The notes: generated by a model not told the origin, from the sequence alone. A stretch of 64,000 bases of DNA from Pseudoduganella albidiflava (GCF_004322755.1 NZ_CP036401.1:1612001-1676000); one strand, 5' to 3'. Positions 44,516 to 54,784 are shown, counted from the stretch's first letter. Numbers and translations are program-made.

Positions 44516-45202
44516 TTAGCGGGGCTGGCCTTCGACCAGCGCGATGCGCCGGCGGATGCGTTCGGCTTCGGTGGGGTCGCCGGCCTTGTCGGCGCGCAGG
44601 GCCTGCACGTTCAGCCAGGCCAGCAGCGGGCGGCGCCAGCCCTGGTCGGAAGACGTGGCGATGGCCTGGGCCACCAGCTCCGGCGTGGCGCGGTTGGCCT
44701 TGAACAGGGCGCCGGCGGCGACCAGTTGCGACAGCGGGTCGGCGATGCCTTTCACGGCCGCGGCGGCGGCGGTGTCGGACGGGGCGGCCAGCACGGCGCG
44801 CTGCGGTTCGGGCAGCAGCGCGGCATCGGACGGCTGCGCGCGGCCGGCGAGGTAATCGGCATAGGCGATGTCGGCCGGCGTGGCATCGGCACGCAGTGCC
44901 GCGAAGCCGGTGCAGTCGTCGAACACCAGGGCGGCGGTGCGCGCGGCGCAGCGGATCAGCTCCGCGCGGATCACCAGGTCGACCTTGCCGGTGGCGGCGA
45001 TGTCGTCGCGGGCATGGGCGAACTCGTTTTGTTCAACCAGGTCCCGTCCGGCCATGTAAGCACCGGTGGACCGTTCCAGCGCGCTCTGCGCGTTCATCTT
45101 CCAGTCGGGCACCTGCGGCCCGCTGCTGCAGGCGGCCAGCAGGAGAGGAAAGGCAGCCAAAAAAGGTAGGGCCGGCAAGGCCGGCATGGTCGGCAATTTC
45201 AT
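44516..45202 (-). CDS. Lipoprotein of the MCE transport cluster
   Basis: Outer- or inner-membrane-anchored lipoprotein (228 residues). The signal ends in LLLAACSSG, with Cys as lipid anchor. The mature domain is helical, with QVPDWKMNAQSALERSTGAY and repeated Ala-rich helices, and lacks the beta fold of typical ABC auxiliary lipoproteins (PqiC). The start overlaps the MCE protein stop (ATGA). Likely a periplasmic accessory of the lipid transporter; family not recognised with certainty. Confidence 0.8.
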   Translation of the reverse strand: MKLPTMPALPALPFLAAFPLLLAACSSGPQVPDWKMNAQSALERSTGAYMAGRDLVEQNEFAHARDDIAATGKVDLVIRAELIRCAARTAALVFDDCTGFAALRADATPADIAYADYLAGRAQPSDAALLPEPQRAVLAAPSDTAAAAAVKGIADPLSQLVAAGALFKANRATPELVAQAIATSSDQGWRRPLLAWLNVQALRADKAGDPTEAERIRRRIALVEGQPR

Positions 45203-46167
45203 GGCAGCTTGATCTCCGCTTCCCGCTTGAACGGCCACTTGCGGTTGATTTCGTTGACGAGCTGCTCGATCTTGCGCAGGTTGGCGTCGACGTCGGCGCG
45301 CAGCGCGCCCAGGTCCTCGGTGGCCACGCGGGCATTCTTGCCGACCGCCTGCGCCTCTTCCAGCACCGCGTCGAGCTTCTTCATGCTGGCGCGCGCATCG
45401 GCCAGCAAGCCGTTCAACTGCACGATCGCGGCCTGCGCATCGGTGGCCACGCCCTTGTCGCCGAATACCTTGCTGTCCGCGTTGCCCACCAGCCGGTCGG
45501 CGCGCACGATCAGGGAATTGGCGTTGGCGAGCAGTTCGCGCGCCTTGCGGTCTTCGCCGGCGATGAGACCCATCGCGCCACCCGGTCCGTTCAGCTTCTC
45601 GGTCACGCCCTGCACGTTGGCCAGGCTTTGCCCGAGCGAGGAATCGGCCGCGGTCAGCGCCGTGACGTTGGCGAGGATGTCGCGCGCGGCGGACAGCAGC
45701 CGGGGAATCTCGGCCGCCACGTCGCCGACCAGCAGGGGGCGCTCGGCCTTGTCCGGCAGCGGCGGATCGGTCGGGATGCCGGTGAACGCGCGCAGCTTGG
45801 CGCCGCCGACGATGCCTTTCTCCAGCGTGAAGATGCTGCTCGAGCGCAGCCAGTGGGCATCCTTCTCGGGCACGTCGACCAGCACGCGCGCCTTGCCTTC
45901 GCGCGACAGTTCGATGCTGCGCACGCGGCCGATGGGGAAGCCGGCGAACGTCACGTCCATGCCGACCGCCACGCCCTCGGAATCGTCGGCCGTGAGCACC
46001 AGGCGCTGGGTGGCCTCGAACGCGCCGCGCGCATACAGCAGGTACAGGGCGGCGCCGGCGATCAGCGCCATCATCAGCACCAGCAGCAGCGCGGCCTTGA
46101 CCTCGGCGTTGCGTACCGGCGCGGGTTCGGCCGGGGCGGCCGGGGCGGGGGAAGAATTGTCGGTCAT
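45199..46167 (-). CDS. MCE domain protein, MlaD-like
   Basis: Periplasmic lipid-binding subunit (322 residues) anchored by one N-terminal helix (AALLLVLMMALIAGAALYLL, about 25-44). The MCE domain (about 50-140) has EGVAVGMDVTFAGFPIGRV and VGGAKLRAFTGIP. A long helical/coiled tail follows (about 150-322), longer than MlaD of E. coli, which may form a tube or reach the outer membrane. It lies between the permease and the lipoprotein on one transcript. Confidence 0.92.
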   Translation of the reverse strand: MTDNSSPAPAAPAEPAPVRNAEVKAALLLVLMMALIAGAALYLLYARGAFEATQRLVLTADDSEGVAVGMDVTFAGFPIGRVRSIELSREGKARVLVDVPEKDAHWLRSSSIFTLEKGIVGGAKLRAFTGIPTDPPLPDKAERPLLVGDVAAEIPRLLSAARDILANVTALTAADSSLGQSLANVQGVTEKLNGPGGAMGLIAGEDRKARELLANANSLIVRADRLVGNADSKVFGDKGVATDAQAAIVQLNGLLADARASMKKLDAVLEEAQAVGKNARVATEDLGALRADVDANLRKIEQLVNEINRKWPFKREAEIKLP

Positions 46168-46171
46168 GTCG

Positions 46172-47005
46172 TTAATAATAATTGCCCATCAGGGAAGCGG
46201 CTTCGATCAGCAGGACCACGGAAAACATCCGTACCATGTCCGCCAGCCCGTGCGTGGAACGCAGCCGCGCCGCGAACGGATTGGCGGCCGCGTCGTAGTA
46301 AGAGGAAGCCAGCGGGATGATGCCGACCGCCAGCGAGAAGAAGAAGATCTTCAGCACCAGGATCAGCGCCACCGCCGGGTTGAAGATCTGCCCGACCACG
46401 CGCGTGTAGCCCGGCAGCGCATACGGCGTGAAGCCATAGATGATCAGGTAGGCCAGCACCAGCGTGAGGATGCAGCTCATGGCGGCCAGCAGCCACACGG
46501 CGAAGATGCCGGCGGAGGCGCGCGGGTAGAACTCGCGGCGCAGCACCTCGCCCGGATCGGCGGCCGGGCCGGCCGATCCCGCCGGCGCCGCCGCGGCAGC
46601 CGCCAGCCGCCGCTGGGCGAATTCGACGCCGGCCGGCAGGGTGCTGCGCAGCGCCACGAACAACGCCGCTGTCAGGGGGATCAGCTCCAGCACCAGCACG
46701 CGCACCACCATCTCCAGCGCATAGCCGGACAGGCCGTACGACGTGGCGGTGACGACGACGATGCGGATGATGACGAGGCTGATCAGCGCCGACAGCACGC
46801 AGAACCACAGCAGGTTCGGCGCGGTGCCCAGCACCAGGTGGCTGGCCAGTGCGCGATGGTTGTCGCGACGGTAGGTGGATGGCGCGGCGCCGCGCGCCAG
46901 GATCAGCGCGGCGAACTGCAGCAGGCGCCACCAGCTGGTGAGCCAGATCATCGTGGCGCGGTGCAGCCGCGCCAGCGACGGGAACAGTGATGCATGGGTG
47001 GACAT
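46172..47005 (-). CDS. MlaE-family ABC permease
   Basis: Inner-membrane permease (277 residues, about five or six helices) of MCE-type lipid ABC transporters. Characteristic segments are LVLELIPLTAALFVALRS and FNPAVALILVLKIFFFSLAVGIIPLASSY (shown as motifs ELIPLTAALFVALRS and KIFFFSLAVGIIPL). An Ala/Pro-rich loop lies at about 150-170. It begins 41 bp after the LysR stop. No MlaF-type ATPase is in the cluster, so the ATPase must be supplied elsewhere. Confidence 0.9.
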   Translation of the reverse strand: MSTHASLFPSLARLHRATMIWLTSWWRLLQFAALILARGAAPSTYRRDNHRALASHLVLGTAPNLLWFCVLSALISLVIIRIVVVTATSYGLSGYALEMVVRVLVLELIPLTAALFVALRSTLPAGVEFAQRRLAAAAAAPAGSAGPAADPGEVLRREFYPRASAGIFAVWLLAAMSCILTLVLAYLIIYGFTPYALPGYTRVVGQIFNPAVALILVLKIFFFSLAVGIIPLASSYYDAAANPFAARLRSTHGLADMVRMFSVVLLIEAASLMGNYY

Positions 47006-47046
47006 ATTGCGATCTTATCATCCAATACTGTGAATCATGACGCAAC

Positions 47047-47907
47047 TTAGGGCACGGCAGCGATGATGGCGTCGGCCACGGCGCGCACCCGCGCGCTGCG
47101 GTGCAGGTCGCCGTGCATCACCAGGTACATGTCGTACTGGTGCACGCGGTCCGGGAAGATGCGCACCAGCCGCGCATCCTGGTCGGCCATGTGCACCGGC
47201 AGTTCGGCGATGCCGATGCCGGCGCGCGCCGCGTCCATCAGCATCAGCCCCGTGTTGACCTCGAGCGCGACACGGGCCCCGGCCACCGGCACGCCGGCCA
47301 CGTGGTTGGCCTGGCGCGGGGCGACCGAGGCGTGGTAGATGACGAGGTCATGGCCGGCCAGGCCGGTGTCGGCCGCCGGCATGCCGCGCCTGCGCAGGTA
47401 GGCCTTGCTGGCGTACAGGCCGGAAGTCCGCCGTGCCAGGTGGCGCGACACGAGGTCGGGATCGGTGGGTTTCAGCGTGCGCACGGCGAGATCGGCTTCG
47501 CGGCGCGTCAGGCTGGTGACCGCCGTGTTCACGTGCAGCACCACGCGGATGTCCGGATGCTCCGCATGCAGCGCGCGGATCGCATCCATCACGAAGTACT
47601 GCGCCATGGTATCCGTGGTGGCCACCCGCACCGTGCCGGACAGCCGGTTGTCGATGCCCTGCATTTCCCGCTCCAGCCGGTGGGCCGCCTGTTCCATCGC
47701 CTCGGCCGGCCGCGCCGCCATTTCGCCGGCCGGCGTGGGCACGTAGCCCGAAGGCGTGCGCAGGAACAGTTTCGCATTCAGCGCGGCTTCCAGCGCGGCC
47801 AGCCGGCGGCCCGCCGTGGCCTGGTCGATGCCCAGGTGGGCGGCCGCGCCGCGCAGCGTGCCGGCCCGGTAGATACCGAGGAATATGCGGGCGTCGTCCC
47901 AGTCCAT
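47047..47907 (-). CDS. LysR family transcriptional regulator
   Basis: Regulator of 286 residues. Start at 47,907 follows GGAG at proper spacing; an ATG 18 bp upstream lacks one. The HTH is DDARIFLGIYRAGTLRGAA and DQATAGRRLAALE (about 3-60), and the effector domain is about 90-285. Divergent from the DHA2 exporter with a 114-bp shared spacer, so it probably controls that gene. Confidence 0.92.
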   Translation of the reverse strand: MDWDDARIFLGIYRAGTLRGAAAHLGIDQATAGRRLAALEAALNAKLFLRTPSGYVPTPAGEMAARPAEAMEQAAHRLEREMQGIDNRLSGTVRVATTDTMAQYFVMDAIRALHAEHPDIRVVLHVNTAVTSLTRREADLAVRTLKPTDPDLVSRHLARRTSGLYASKAYLRRRGMPAADTGLAGHDLVIYHASVAPRQANHVAGVPVAGARVALEVNTGLMLMDAARAGIGIAELPVHMADQDARLVRIFPDRVHQYDMYLVMHGDLHRSARVRAVADAIIAAVP

Positions 47908-48021
47908 GCGTGCTCCGTCATGCAATTTTGCATCAGAGTGCCGATGGTATGCATGTTTACTGCATCAGGCAAGGGCCTTAACCTTTCGGCATCCCGAAGA
48001 ATCGCCCGCCAAGGAGGCACC

Positions 48022-49377
48022 ATGCTGTTGTTTACCCTCGCCATCGGTTTCGTGATGGCGATGATCGACGTGACGGCCGTGAACACGGCCCTGTCCGACA
48101 TTGCCACCGACCTGGGCGTGCCGCTGGAAGGGCTGGTCTGGGTGGTCGACGCGTACACGCTGACGTTTGCCGCGCTGCTGCTGGCCGGCGGCGCCCTGGC
48201 CGACCGCTACGGCGCCAAGCGTGCCTACCAGGGCGGCCTGGCGGTATTCGTGCTGGGCTCCGTGCTGTGCGCGCTGGCGCCCTCCGGCGCCGCACTGGTG
48301 GCGGCGCGGCTGTTGCAGGGCACCGGCGCGGCACTGTTCATGCCCAGTTCCCTGGCGCTGCTGACGCATGCCGAGGACGACCCCGCGCGGCGCGCGAAGA
48401 TGTTCGCCGGCTGGGCGGCGATCGTCAGCGCCGCCGCCACCGTGGGGCCGGTGGCCGGTGGCGTGCTGGTGGAAGCATTCGGCTGGCGCAGCATCTTCTG
48501 GCTGAACCTGCCCCTCGGCCTGCTGGGCATCGCGCTGGCGCAGGCGAAAGCGCCGGCACCCGCGCCGCACGCGCGGACACTGGGCATGCTGAGCCACGGG
48601 CTGGGCGCGGGCGCGCTGGCGGCGCTGGCCTTCGTGCTGATCGAAGGCCCGGTGCTGGGCTGGGTCTCGGTGCCGGTGCTGGGCGCGCTGGCCTCGGCCG
48701 TGCTGCTGGCGGTGCTGCTGGTCCAGCGCGAGCGCGGTGCCGCGCAGCCCATCCTGCCGCGCGCGCTGTACGGCATCGCGCCATTTCGCGCCGCCGTGCT
48801 GACGGGCATGCTGATCAATGTGGGCACGTTCGGCCACATGTTCGTCGTCAGCCTGTGGATGCAGGATGCGCACGGCAGCGGGGCGCTGGGCACCGGACTG
48901 GCGATCCTGCCGATGACGGCCGGGGCGGGCATCGGCAATGTGCTGTCCGGGCGCGCGGTGGCCCGGCACGGCACGCGCCTGCCGCTGTTGACAGGCATGG
49001 CGGGAGGCGCCGTGGGCGCGCTGCTGCTGGCGCAGGCCACGGCGGGCACGCCGCCCTGGCTGGTGATCGCCGGCGGCACGATGATGTTCCTGGCCGTCGG
49101 CTACGCGATCCCGGCCATGACGTCGACCGTGATGGGGGCCGGCGGCAAGGAGCACGCCAGCGCCGCCGGCGCGGCGCTCAACGCCTGCCGCCAGATCGGC
49201 GCGCTGCTCGGCGTGGCGGTGGCCGGTACCATCCTGCACGCGGTACCGGATTGGGGCACCCGGCTGGCCATCGTGTACGGCGCCATCGCGGCGGCCTACG
49301 CGCTGGCCTGCCTCGCCATCCACCGCAATGTGCAGGCAAGCGCCACTGCCAGGCTGGCGGCCGGCGCGGCGGAGTGA
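48022..49377 (+). CDS. MFS exporter, DHA2 (EmrB/QacA) type
   Basis: Proton-coupled drug exporter with about 14 helices (451 residues). Motif A-like [11 protein letters not shown] after helix 2, motif C-like region [25 protein letters not shown] and [13 protein letters not shown] in helix 1 are those of the DHA2 group. RBS AAGGAGG is directly upstream. Probably regulated by the divergent LysR protein. Substrates unknown. Confidence 0.93.
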   Translation: MLLFTLAIGFVMAMIDVTAVNTALSDIATDLGVPLEGLVWVVDAYTLTFAALLLAGGALADRYGAKRAYQGGLAVFVLGSVLCALAPSGAALVAARLLQGTGAALFMPSSLALLTHAEDDPARRAKMFAGWAAIVSAAATVGPVAGGVLVEAFGWRSIFWLNLPLGLLGIALAQAKAPAPAPHARTLGMLSHGLGAGALAALAFVLIEGPVLGWVSVPVLGALASAVLLAVLLVQRERGAAQPILPRALYGIAPFRAAVLTGMLINVGTFGHMFVVSLWMQDAHGSGALGTGLAILPMTAGAGIGNVLSGRAVARHGTRLPLLTGMAGGAVGALLLAQATAGTPPWLVIAGGTMMFLAVGYAIPAMTSTVMGAGGKEHASAAGAALNACRQIGALLGVAVAGTILHAVPDWGTRLAIVYGAIAAAYALACLAIHRNVQASATARLAAGAAE

Positions 49378-49380
49378 CGG

Positions 49381-50079
49381 TCAGCCGTGCAGCCGGCGCC
49401 AGGCGATCATCTCGGCGATCGTCAGGATCGGCATGCCGTGCAGCGCGGCGAAGCGATCGATGGCGTCGCCGCGCATCATCGTGCCGTCCGGGTTCATCAG
49501 CTCGCACAGCACGGCGGCCGGCGCCAGGCCCGCCATGATCGCCAGGTCCACCGACCCCTCGGTGTGGCCGGCGCGGGACAGCACGCCGCCCGGCGTGGCG
49601 CGCAGCGGGAAGACGTGGCCGGGACGCACCAGATCGTGCGGCCGCGCGTCCGGCGCGGTGGCGGCGCGGATCGTGGCCACGCGATCGGCCGCGGAAACTC
49701 CCGTGGTCACGCCATGCCGCGCCTCGATCGACACGGTGAACGGCGTGCCGTAGCGGCTGCCGTTCTCGCTGGCCATCGGCGGCAGCTCCAGTTCGCGCAC
49801 GCGGTCGGCGGTCAGGCACAGGCAGACGATGCCGCTGCATTCGCGGATCATCAGCGCCATGGTGGCCACCGTGAGCCGGTCGCAGGCGACGATCAGGTCG
49901 GCCTCGTTCTCGCGATCGAAGTCGTCGAGCAGGATGACGGGCACGCCGCTGCGCATGGCTTCCAGTGCGGCGCCGATGCGCGCCTCGAGGGTGGCGCCTT
50001 GCAGGGCAGGCGGAGTGACAGGGGAAACGGCAGGGGAAACGGCTGGGGAAACAACAGGGTTCAGTTCTTGGACAGACAT
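49381..50079 (-). CDS. ribB: 3,4-dihydroxy-2-butanone 4-phosphate synthase
   Basis: Riboflavin-pathway enzyme (232 residues) converting ribulose 5-phosphate to dihydroxybutanone phosphate and formate. Active-site segments are [34 protein letters not shown] and [12 protein letters not shown]. The enzyme stands alone without the GTP cyclohydrolase II half. A short Val/Ser/Pro repeat ([11 protein letters not shown]) precedes the domain. Start at 50,079 is the first ATG after the FMN riboswitch. Confidence 0.95.
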   Translation of the reverse strand: MSVQELNPVVSPAVSPAVSPVTPPALQGATLEARIGAALEAMRSGVPVILLDDFDRENEADLIVACDRLTVATMALMIRECSGIVCLCLTADRVRELELPPMASENGSRYGTPFTVSIEARHGVTTGVSAADRVATIRAATAPDARPHDLVRPGHVFPLRATPGGVLSRAGHTEGSVDLAIMAGLAPAAVLCELMNPDGTMMRGDAIDRFAALHGMPILTIAEMIAWRRLHG

Positions 50080-50191
50080 TGAAACGCTCCTCGCGATGGC
50101 GAAAAACGCTCCAGGGCAAAGCGAACACGCGCGCACCCGCCACGCGCGGTGATGCACCGGGCGGGCGCAGGCCTGCACGTACAACGCACAT

Positions 50192-50330
50192 CTTCTTTCA
50201 TCCGGACTATACCGTCGGCTCCGGCATCGCACCGGATCTGCTGACCCTGTGGTGATGGAATCACCGCAGGCGCTCGCGGGCTCGGTCCAGGGACCATACC
50301 GCCGGTGGGGAATCGCACCCCGCCCCGAAG
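50192..50330 (-). promoter_or_regulatory. FMN riboswitch (RFN element)
   Basis: On the minus strand the aptamer runs from CTTCGGGGCGGGGTG through GATTCCCCACCGGCGGTA, GAGCCCGCGAGC, a GGTGATTCCATCACC helix and GGTCAGCAGATCCGGTG to GTCCGGATGAAAGAAG. These are the six-helix junction blocks of the RFN element. It is 112 nt upstream of the ribB start. FMN should repress ribB. Confidence 0.97.
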
Positions 50331-50443
50331 ACGTAGATTAACAATAGGCCCGGCCGCGGCTTGCGGCGGGCGCGGCGATTGTAGCAGAGCCCTCCGGTTC
50401 TGGTGTATCGTGGCGCTTCGCCCATCCGACCGTACCCATCCCC

Positions 50444-53263
50444 ATGAAGTTGAGTTCATACAAGCTTGCCACCGCCGCCGCGCTGCTCGGTGCTTCCCTG
50501 CTGGCCCACGCCGCGCCGCTGCCGGCGCCGGGCGATACGCTGCCGGTGGCGCCGCACGTCAAGGTCGGCAAGCTGCCCAACGGGCTGACCTACTACATCC
50601 AGAAGAATGCCCGTCCGGAAAAGCGGCTGGAACTGCGCCTCGTCGTCAAGGCCGGCTCGATCCTGGAAGACGAGGACCAGCTGGGCCTGGCGCACTTCAC
50701 CGAGCACATGGCCTTCAACGGCTCCACTCACTTCAAGCGCCATGAGCTGGTGTCGTACCTGCAGTCGATCGGCGTCAAGTTCGGGCGCGACCTGAATGCC
50801 TACACCAGCTTCGACCAGACCGTCTACATGCTGCCGATCCCGACCGATTCGAAGGAAGCGGTGGAAAAAGGCTTCCTCGTGCTGGAGGACTGGGCCAGCG
50901 GCATCACCTTCAACGACGAGGACATCGAGAGCGAACGCGGCATCGTGCTCGAGGAACTGCGCATGGGCAAGGGCGCCAACGACCGCATGAACCAGGTGCT
51001 GTACCCCAAGCTGTTCAACGGCTCGCGCTATGCCGAGCGCCTGCCGATCGGCAAGGCCGACGTACTGCGCACCTTCAAGCCCGATGCGATCCGGCGCTTC
51101 TACCGCGACTGGTACCGGCCCGACCTGATGGCCGTGATGGTGGTCGGCGACATCGACCCGGCCGAGGCGGAAAAGCTGGTCAAGGCGCACTTCGGCAAGC
51201 TGAAGAACCCGGACAACGCGCGGCCCCGCGAATATGCCGTGATCCCCGAGCGCAAGGCCGACGAAGGGCTGGTGATCACCGACCGCGAAGCGCCGGCCGA
51301 CGTGCTGTACATCCGCTACCCGATCGTGCCGCATCCGGAAGACCCCACGTACGGCGGCTACCGGCGCGACCTGGTCGAGAAGCTGTACGGGGCGATGCTG
51401 GGCCAGCGCATCATGGAGCTGACGCAGCAGGCCGATCCGCCCTTCATCCAGGGCGGCAGCGGTATGGGCAAGGTGGTACGCGGATACCGCTCGTTCACCG
51501 TATCGGCGCTGCTGGGCAAGGGCGGGCATGTCCCGGCGATCAATGCGCTGATCCAGGAAGACGAGCGCGCGCGGCAGTTCGGCTTCACCGCCTCGGAACT
51601 GGACCGCGCCAAGAAAACCATGCTGCGCAACTACGAGCGCATGTACGCCGAGCGCGACAAGTCCGACTCGGCCGGCTTCGTGGCCGAATACATCCGCAAT
51701 TTCCTCGAGGGCGAGCCGATCCCCGGCATCCAGAACGAGTACGCCTATGCGCAGGCGCTGGTGCCCGGGATCACGCTGGAGGAAGTCAACGCGGCGGTGC
51801 GCGCGGCCATCCCGTCCGATGACAAGAAGCTGGTGATCCTGATGGGCAGCCTGAAGGACCGCGTGGCGCCCACCGGCACCGAACTGCTGGCCGCCGTCGA
51901 CCAGGCGCAAAAGCAGACCGTGGCGGCGCGCGAGGACAAAGCCTATGCCAGCAACCTGCTGGACCAGCCGCCGGCACCCGGCCGCATCGTGGCCGAGCAG
52001 GAAAACAAGGCGCTCGGCACGGTCGATCTGACCCTGTCGAACGGCGTGAAAGTGGTGCTGAAGCCCACCGATTTCCGCAACGACCAGGTGCTGATGAGCG
52101 CCGTGCGCTTCGGCGGCCAGTCGCTGTTCGGCGAGGAGGATATATTCAATGCTCGCTACGCCAGCGCGCTGGCCGCCCAGATGGGCGCGCTGAACTATTC
52201 CCCGGCGGACCTGCAGAAGGTCCTGGCCGGCAAGAGCGTGGGCGTCAGCGTGGCGATGGCCGACCTGTCCGACAACCTGACCGGCAGCGCCGGCAGCGCG
52301 GACATCGAAACGCTGCTGCAGCTGACGCACGTGAAGCTCACGCAGCCGCGCCGCGACGAGGTGCTGTTCAATTCCTTCATCGCCCGCCAGCGCGACCTGG
52401 CGCGCAACGCGATGGCACGCCCGGAGGCGGAATTCGGCGACACGGTGCGCGGCACGCTGTTCGGCGGCCATCCGCGCGTGCCGCGCACGCCCCGGCCCGA
52501 GGACTTCGACAAGGTGCAGCTCGAGCGCGTGCAGCAGATCTACCGCGAGCGCTTTTCCAGCGCCAAGGGCCTGACGTTCTACTTCGTCGGCAGTTTCGAT
52601 GTCGCGAAACTCAAGCCCCTGCTGGCCACCTGGCTGGCATCGCTGCCGGCGGCGGATATTCCGGTGGCCTATCGGGATACCGGCGTGCGCCCGGTGCGCG
52701 GGGTGGTGAAGAAGGAGGTCCGGCGCGGCAAGGAAGCCAAGAGCAATATCTCGATCACGTTCACGGGCGATGCCGCGTTTTCCCAGGCCGAGCAGCTGCG
52801 CATGCAGGCGCTCGTCGAAGTCCTGAACCTCAGGCTGACCGACGTGCTGCGCGAGCAGCTGGGCCTGATCTACGGCGGCGGCGCCAGCGGCGGCGTCACC
52901 AAGCTGCCGTATCCGAATTATTCGGTGGCGCTGGCGCTGCCCTGCGGGCCGGAAAACGTCGACAAGGTCATCGCGGCGGCGTTCGCGGAAATCCGCAAGC
53001 TGCAGGAAAACGGTCCGGCGGCGGCCGATCTGGCGAAGGTGAAGCAGAACTGGCTGACGAGCCACCGGCTGGCGCTGCGCGAGAATGGTTTCTGGATGGC
53101 GCAATTGCAGGCGGCGCAATTGAACGGCTTCCCGCCGGAATCGATCCTGGGCTTCACGGAGCGCGTGGCCGCCGTGACGCCGGGCGATGTGCAGGGTGCC
53201 GCGCAGCGCTACTTCGACTTCGACAACTACGTGCAGGTCGTGCTGTACCCCGAGGCAAAATAA
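50444..53263 (+). CDS. M16 family zinc metallopeptidase
   Basis: Exported insulinase/pitrilysin-type peptidase (939 residues). Signal peptide 1-23 ends LLAHA. The inverted zinc motif is H84-F-T-E87-H88 (LAHFTEHMAFNG) with the distal Glu in ERGIVLEELRMGK. Two M16 N-domains and two C-domains follow; the second half lacks the zinc motif, as expected for the clamshell fold, and contains LREQLGLIYGGGASGG. Length and layout match periplasmic M16B proteins such as PqqL. The gene is alone. Confidence 0.93.
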   Translation: MKLSSYKLATAAALLGASLLAHAAPLPAPGDTLPVAPHVKVGKLPNGLTYYIQKNARPEKRLELRLVVKAGSILEDEDQLGLAHFTEHMAFNGSTHFKRHELVSYLQSIGVKFGRDLNAYTSFDQTVYMLPIPTDSKEAVEKGFLVLEDWASGITFNDEDIESERGIVLEELRMGKGANDRMNQVLYPKLFNGSRYAERLPIGKADVLRTFKPDAIRRFYRDWYRPDLMAVMVVGDIDPAEAEKLVKAHFGKLKNPDNARPREYAVIPERKADEGLVITDREAPADVLYIRYPIVPHPEDPTYGGYRRDLVEKLYGAMLGQRIMELTQQADPPFIQGGSGMGKVVRGYRSFTVSALLGKGGHVPAINALIQEDERARQFGFTASELDRAKKTMLRNYERMYAERDKSDSAGFVAEYIRNFLEGEPIPGIQNEYAYAQALVPGITLEEVNAAVRAAIPSDDKKLVILMGSLKDRVAPTGTELLAAVDQAQKQTVAAREDKAYASNLLDQPPAPGRIVAEQENKALGTVDLTLSNGVKVVLKPTDFRNDQVLMSAVRFGGQSLFGEEDIFNARYASALAAQMGALNYSPADLQKVLAGKSVGVSVAMADLSDNLTGSAGSADIETLLQLTHVKLTQPRRDEVLFNSFIARQRDLARNAMARPEAEFGDTVRGTLFGGHPRVPRTPRPEDFDKVQLERVQQIYRERFSSAKGLTFYFVGSFDVAKLKPLLATWLASLPAADIPVAYRDTGVRPVRGVVKKEVRRGKEAKSNISITFTGDAAFSQAEQLRMQALVEVLNLRLTDVLREQLGLIYGGGASGGVTKLPYPNYSVALALPCGPENVDKVIAAAFAEIRKLQENGPAAADLAKVKQNWLTSHRLALRENGFWMAQLQAAQLNGFPPESILGFTERVAAVTPGDVQGAAQRYFDFDNYVQVVLYPEAK

Positions 53264-53783
53264 GCGGCACCGCCGCGGCGGCTTCCGCCGCGGCGCCATG
53301 TCCCACGTTTCCACCTCCCACGTTTCCACCTCCCACGTTTCCACTTCCCTTCCCAGGTTTTCACTTACCGCGTTCTCACTTCCCGCTTTGTAGCTTCCCG
53401 CGGTTTCTCCCGCCGCGTCGCTTCTTCATCCTCGCTTCCCGCGCCTGATTCCCCTGTCCATCCCTGCGCACATTCGCTGCGAGTATTTGCTCATGCATTT
53501 TATCGCCTGCGCCAGGAGATAATGTGTGAGTTTTGCGCTGATCGTTTGCTGTATTATCTTCCTTGTGGCGGCATGATTTTATTCCGTGAATAGTCGAATT
53601 GGCTAATTAATGCCAAGCGACTGTTTTCATGAGGTTTTCAGCTATTCAGGCATCATTTCTGGCGGATGGTCATGTTTGAATGAAATGGTATAGAACATGT
53701 TTTCGCGGTCTTTCTGGATTATTTGCATTGTTATTCGGATTGACTATCTGCTGAGCTCTGGAATCATGGCAAGGAGAGGAATA
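53264..53783 (+). other. 520-bp spacer, half repeat array and half A/T-rich
   Basis: No gene is supported. The first part (53,301-53,345) is a 15-bp tandem array that decays to about 53,420. From about 53,470 base composition drops sharply toward A/T, with TTTTATTCCG, GGCTAATTAATGCC and TTCATGAGG, unlike the rest of the window. It holds the promoter of the small membrane gene at 53,784 and may be imported DNA or a transcribed small RNA; no closed structure was identified. Confidence 0.6.
53301..53345 (+). repeat. Three tandem 15-bp units (TCCCACGTTTCCACC)
   Basis: Units at 53,301-53,315, 53,316-53,330 and 53,331-53,345, the last with one change. Five or more degenerate units continue with 15-bp spacing to about 53,420. 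Confidence 0.92.
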
Positions 53784-54059
53784 ATGATCGGCATTCCTTA
53801 TGTGACGCTCGCCCTGGCGATGCTTGCCGGCGCGCTGGCGGTGCTGCTCTCCGCGATCAGCTCGCCCCGCTACCTGGCCGTGTTCGTGCTGACGATCGCT
53901 TCCGGGCTGCTGGCCGCGGCCAGCACGGTGCATTTCTGCCGAACCAGGTCGCCGCTGATGTTCGCGGCATTGCTGCCGGGACTATTCGGCGCGTATGCGG
54001 TCCTCGACGTGTTTGCCCGACTGCTCGCCGGCACGCGCCTGCTGGACTTGCTGGACTAG
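53784..54059 (+). CDS. Small membrane protein, unknown function
   Basis: Protein of 91 residues with three hydrophobic helices (about 4-24, 31-50 and 58-80). Start at 53,784 follows the strong RBS AAGGAGAGGA; an in-frame ATG at 53,766 would add six residues but lies before the RBS. The single Cys-containing loop HFCRTRSPL is basic, so it probably faces the cytoplasm. No known family recognised. Confidence 0.65.
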   Translation: MIGIPYVTLALAMLAGALAVLLSAISSPRYLAVFVLTIASGLLAAASTVHFCRTRSPLMFAALLPGLFGAYAVLDVFARLLAGTRLLDLLD

Positions 54060-54198
54060 GTCATCGTGCAGGCGGCCGGCCGGGCGGCCAGGCACGCGGA
54101 AATGCATGTCGGCACGCCCATGCGAACGCGGCGCGGAACGCCGTGCGCTCTGTGCTAGCCTCTACCCATCGCGCCAGGCGCATTGCTTCGAGGCCGCC

Positions 54199-54732
54199 AT
54201 GTGGAAGAGGTTACTGCTTGCCGTCATCGTCATCGCCGCTGTCATCGGCGGTCTTGCGCTCATGCAGCCCGATACGTTCCGGATCGAACGCAACGCCGTG
54301 ATCAAGGCGCCGCCCGAGCGGGTGTTCGCCTACCTGAACGATTTCCACCAATGGCCCGCCTGGTCGCCATGGGAGCGCTTCGACCCGGCGATGCAGCGCA
54401 CCTACAGTGGCGCGCCGCGCGGCCAGGGCGCGATCTATACGTGGAGCGGCAACGAGGATGTGGGGCAGGGCAGGATGGAGATCGTCGAGAGCACGCCACC
54501 GCACGCGCTCCAGATCCGCCTCGATTTCGTGCAGCCGTTCGAATCGCACAACCAGGTGCGCTTCGTGCTCACGCCGCGGCCGGACGGCACCGCGGTCAGC
54601 TGGGCAATGTCCGGCAACCGGCCGTTCGTGATGAAGCTGGTCGAGGTGTTCACCAGCGTGGAAGACATGGCCGGCCCCGACTTCGAGCAGGGGCTGGCGC
54701 AACTGAAGGAAGCCGCCGAGGCATCGCGCTGA
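54199..54732 (+). CDS. SRPBCC family (polyketide cyclase-like) protein
   Basis: Protein of 177 residues with an N-terminal hydrophobic anchor (about 3-22) and a START/SRPBCC domain from [19 protein letters not shown] onward, with [14 protein letters not shown] and a C-terminal helix [14 protein letters not shown]. The fold makes a hydrophobic pocket. Such anchored members are common, with unknown ligand. Start follows CGAGG. Confidence 0.87.
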   Translation: MWKRLLLAVIVIAAVIGGLALMQPDTFRIERNAVIKAPPERVFAYLNDFHQWPAWSPWERFDPAMQRTYSGAPRGQGAIYTWSGNEDVGQGRMEIVESTPPHALQIRLDFVQPFESHNQVRFVLTPRPDGTAVSWAMSGNRPFVMKLVEVFTSVEDMAGPDFEQGLAQLKEAAEASR

Positions 54733-54784
54733 TGGGCGGCCCGGCCGGCATGGCATGGCGGCCCGGCGCCTTGCCGCCACGCCC

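Noticed and set aside
50456..53344. 962-codon minus-strand open frame opposite the M16 peptidase
   Set aside because: Same artefact; the plus strand has signal peptide and zinc motif.
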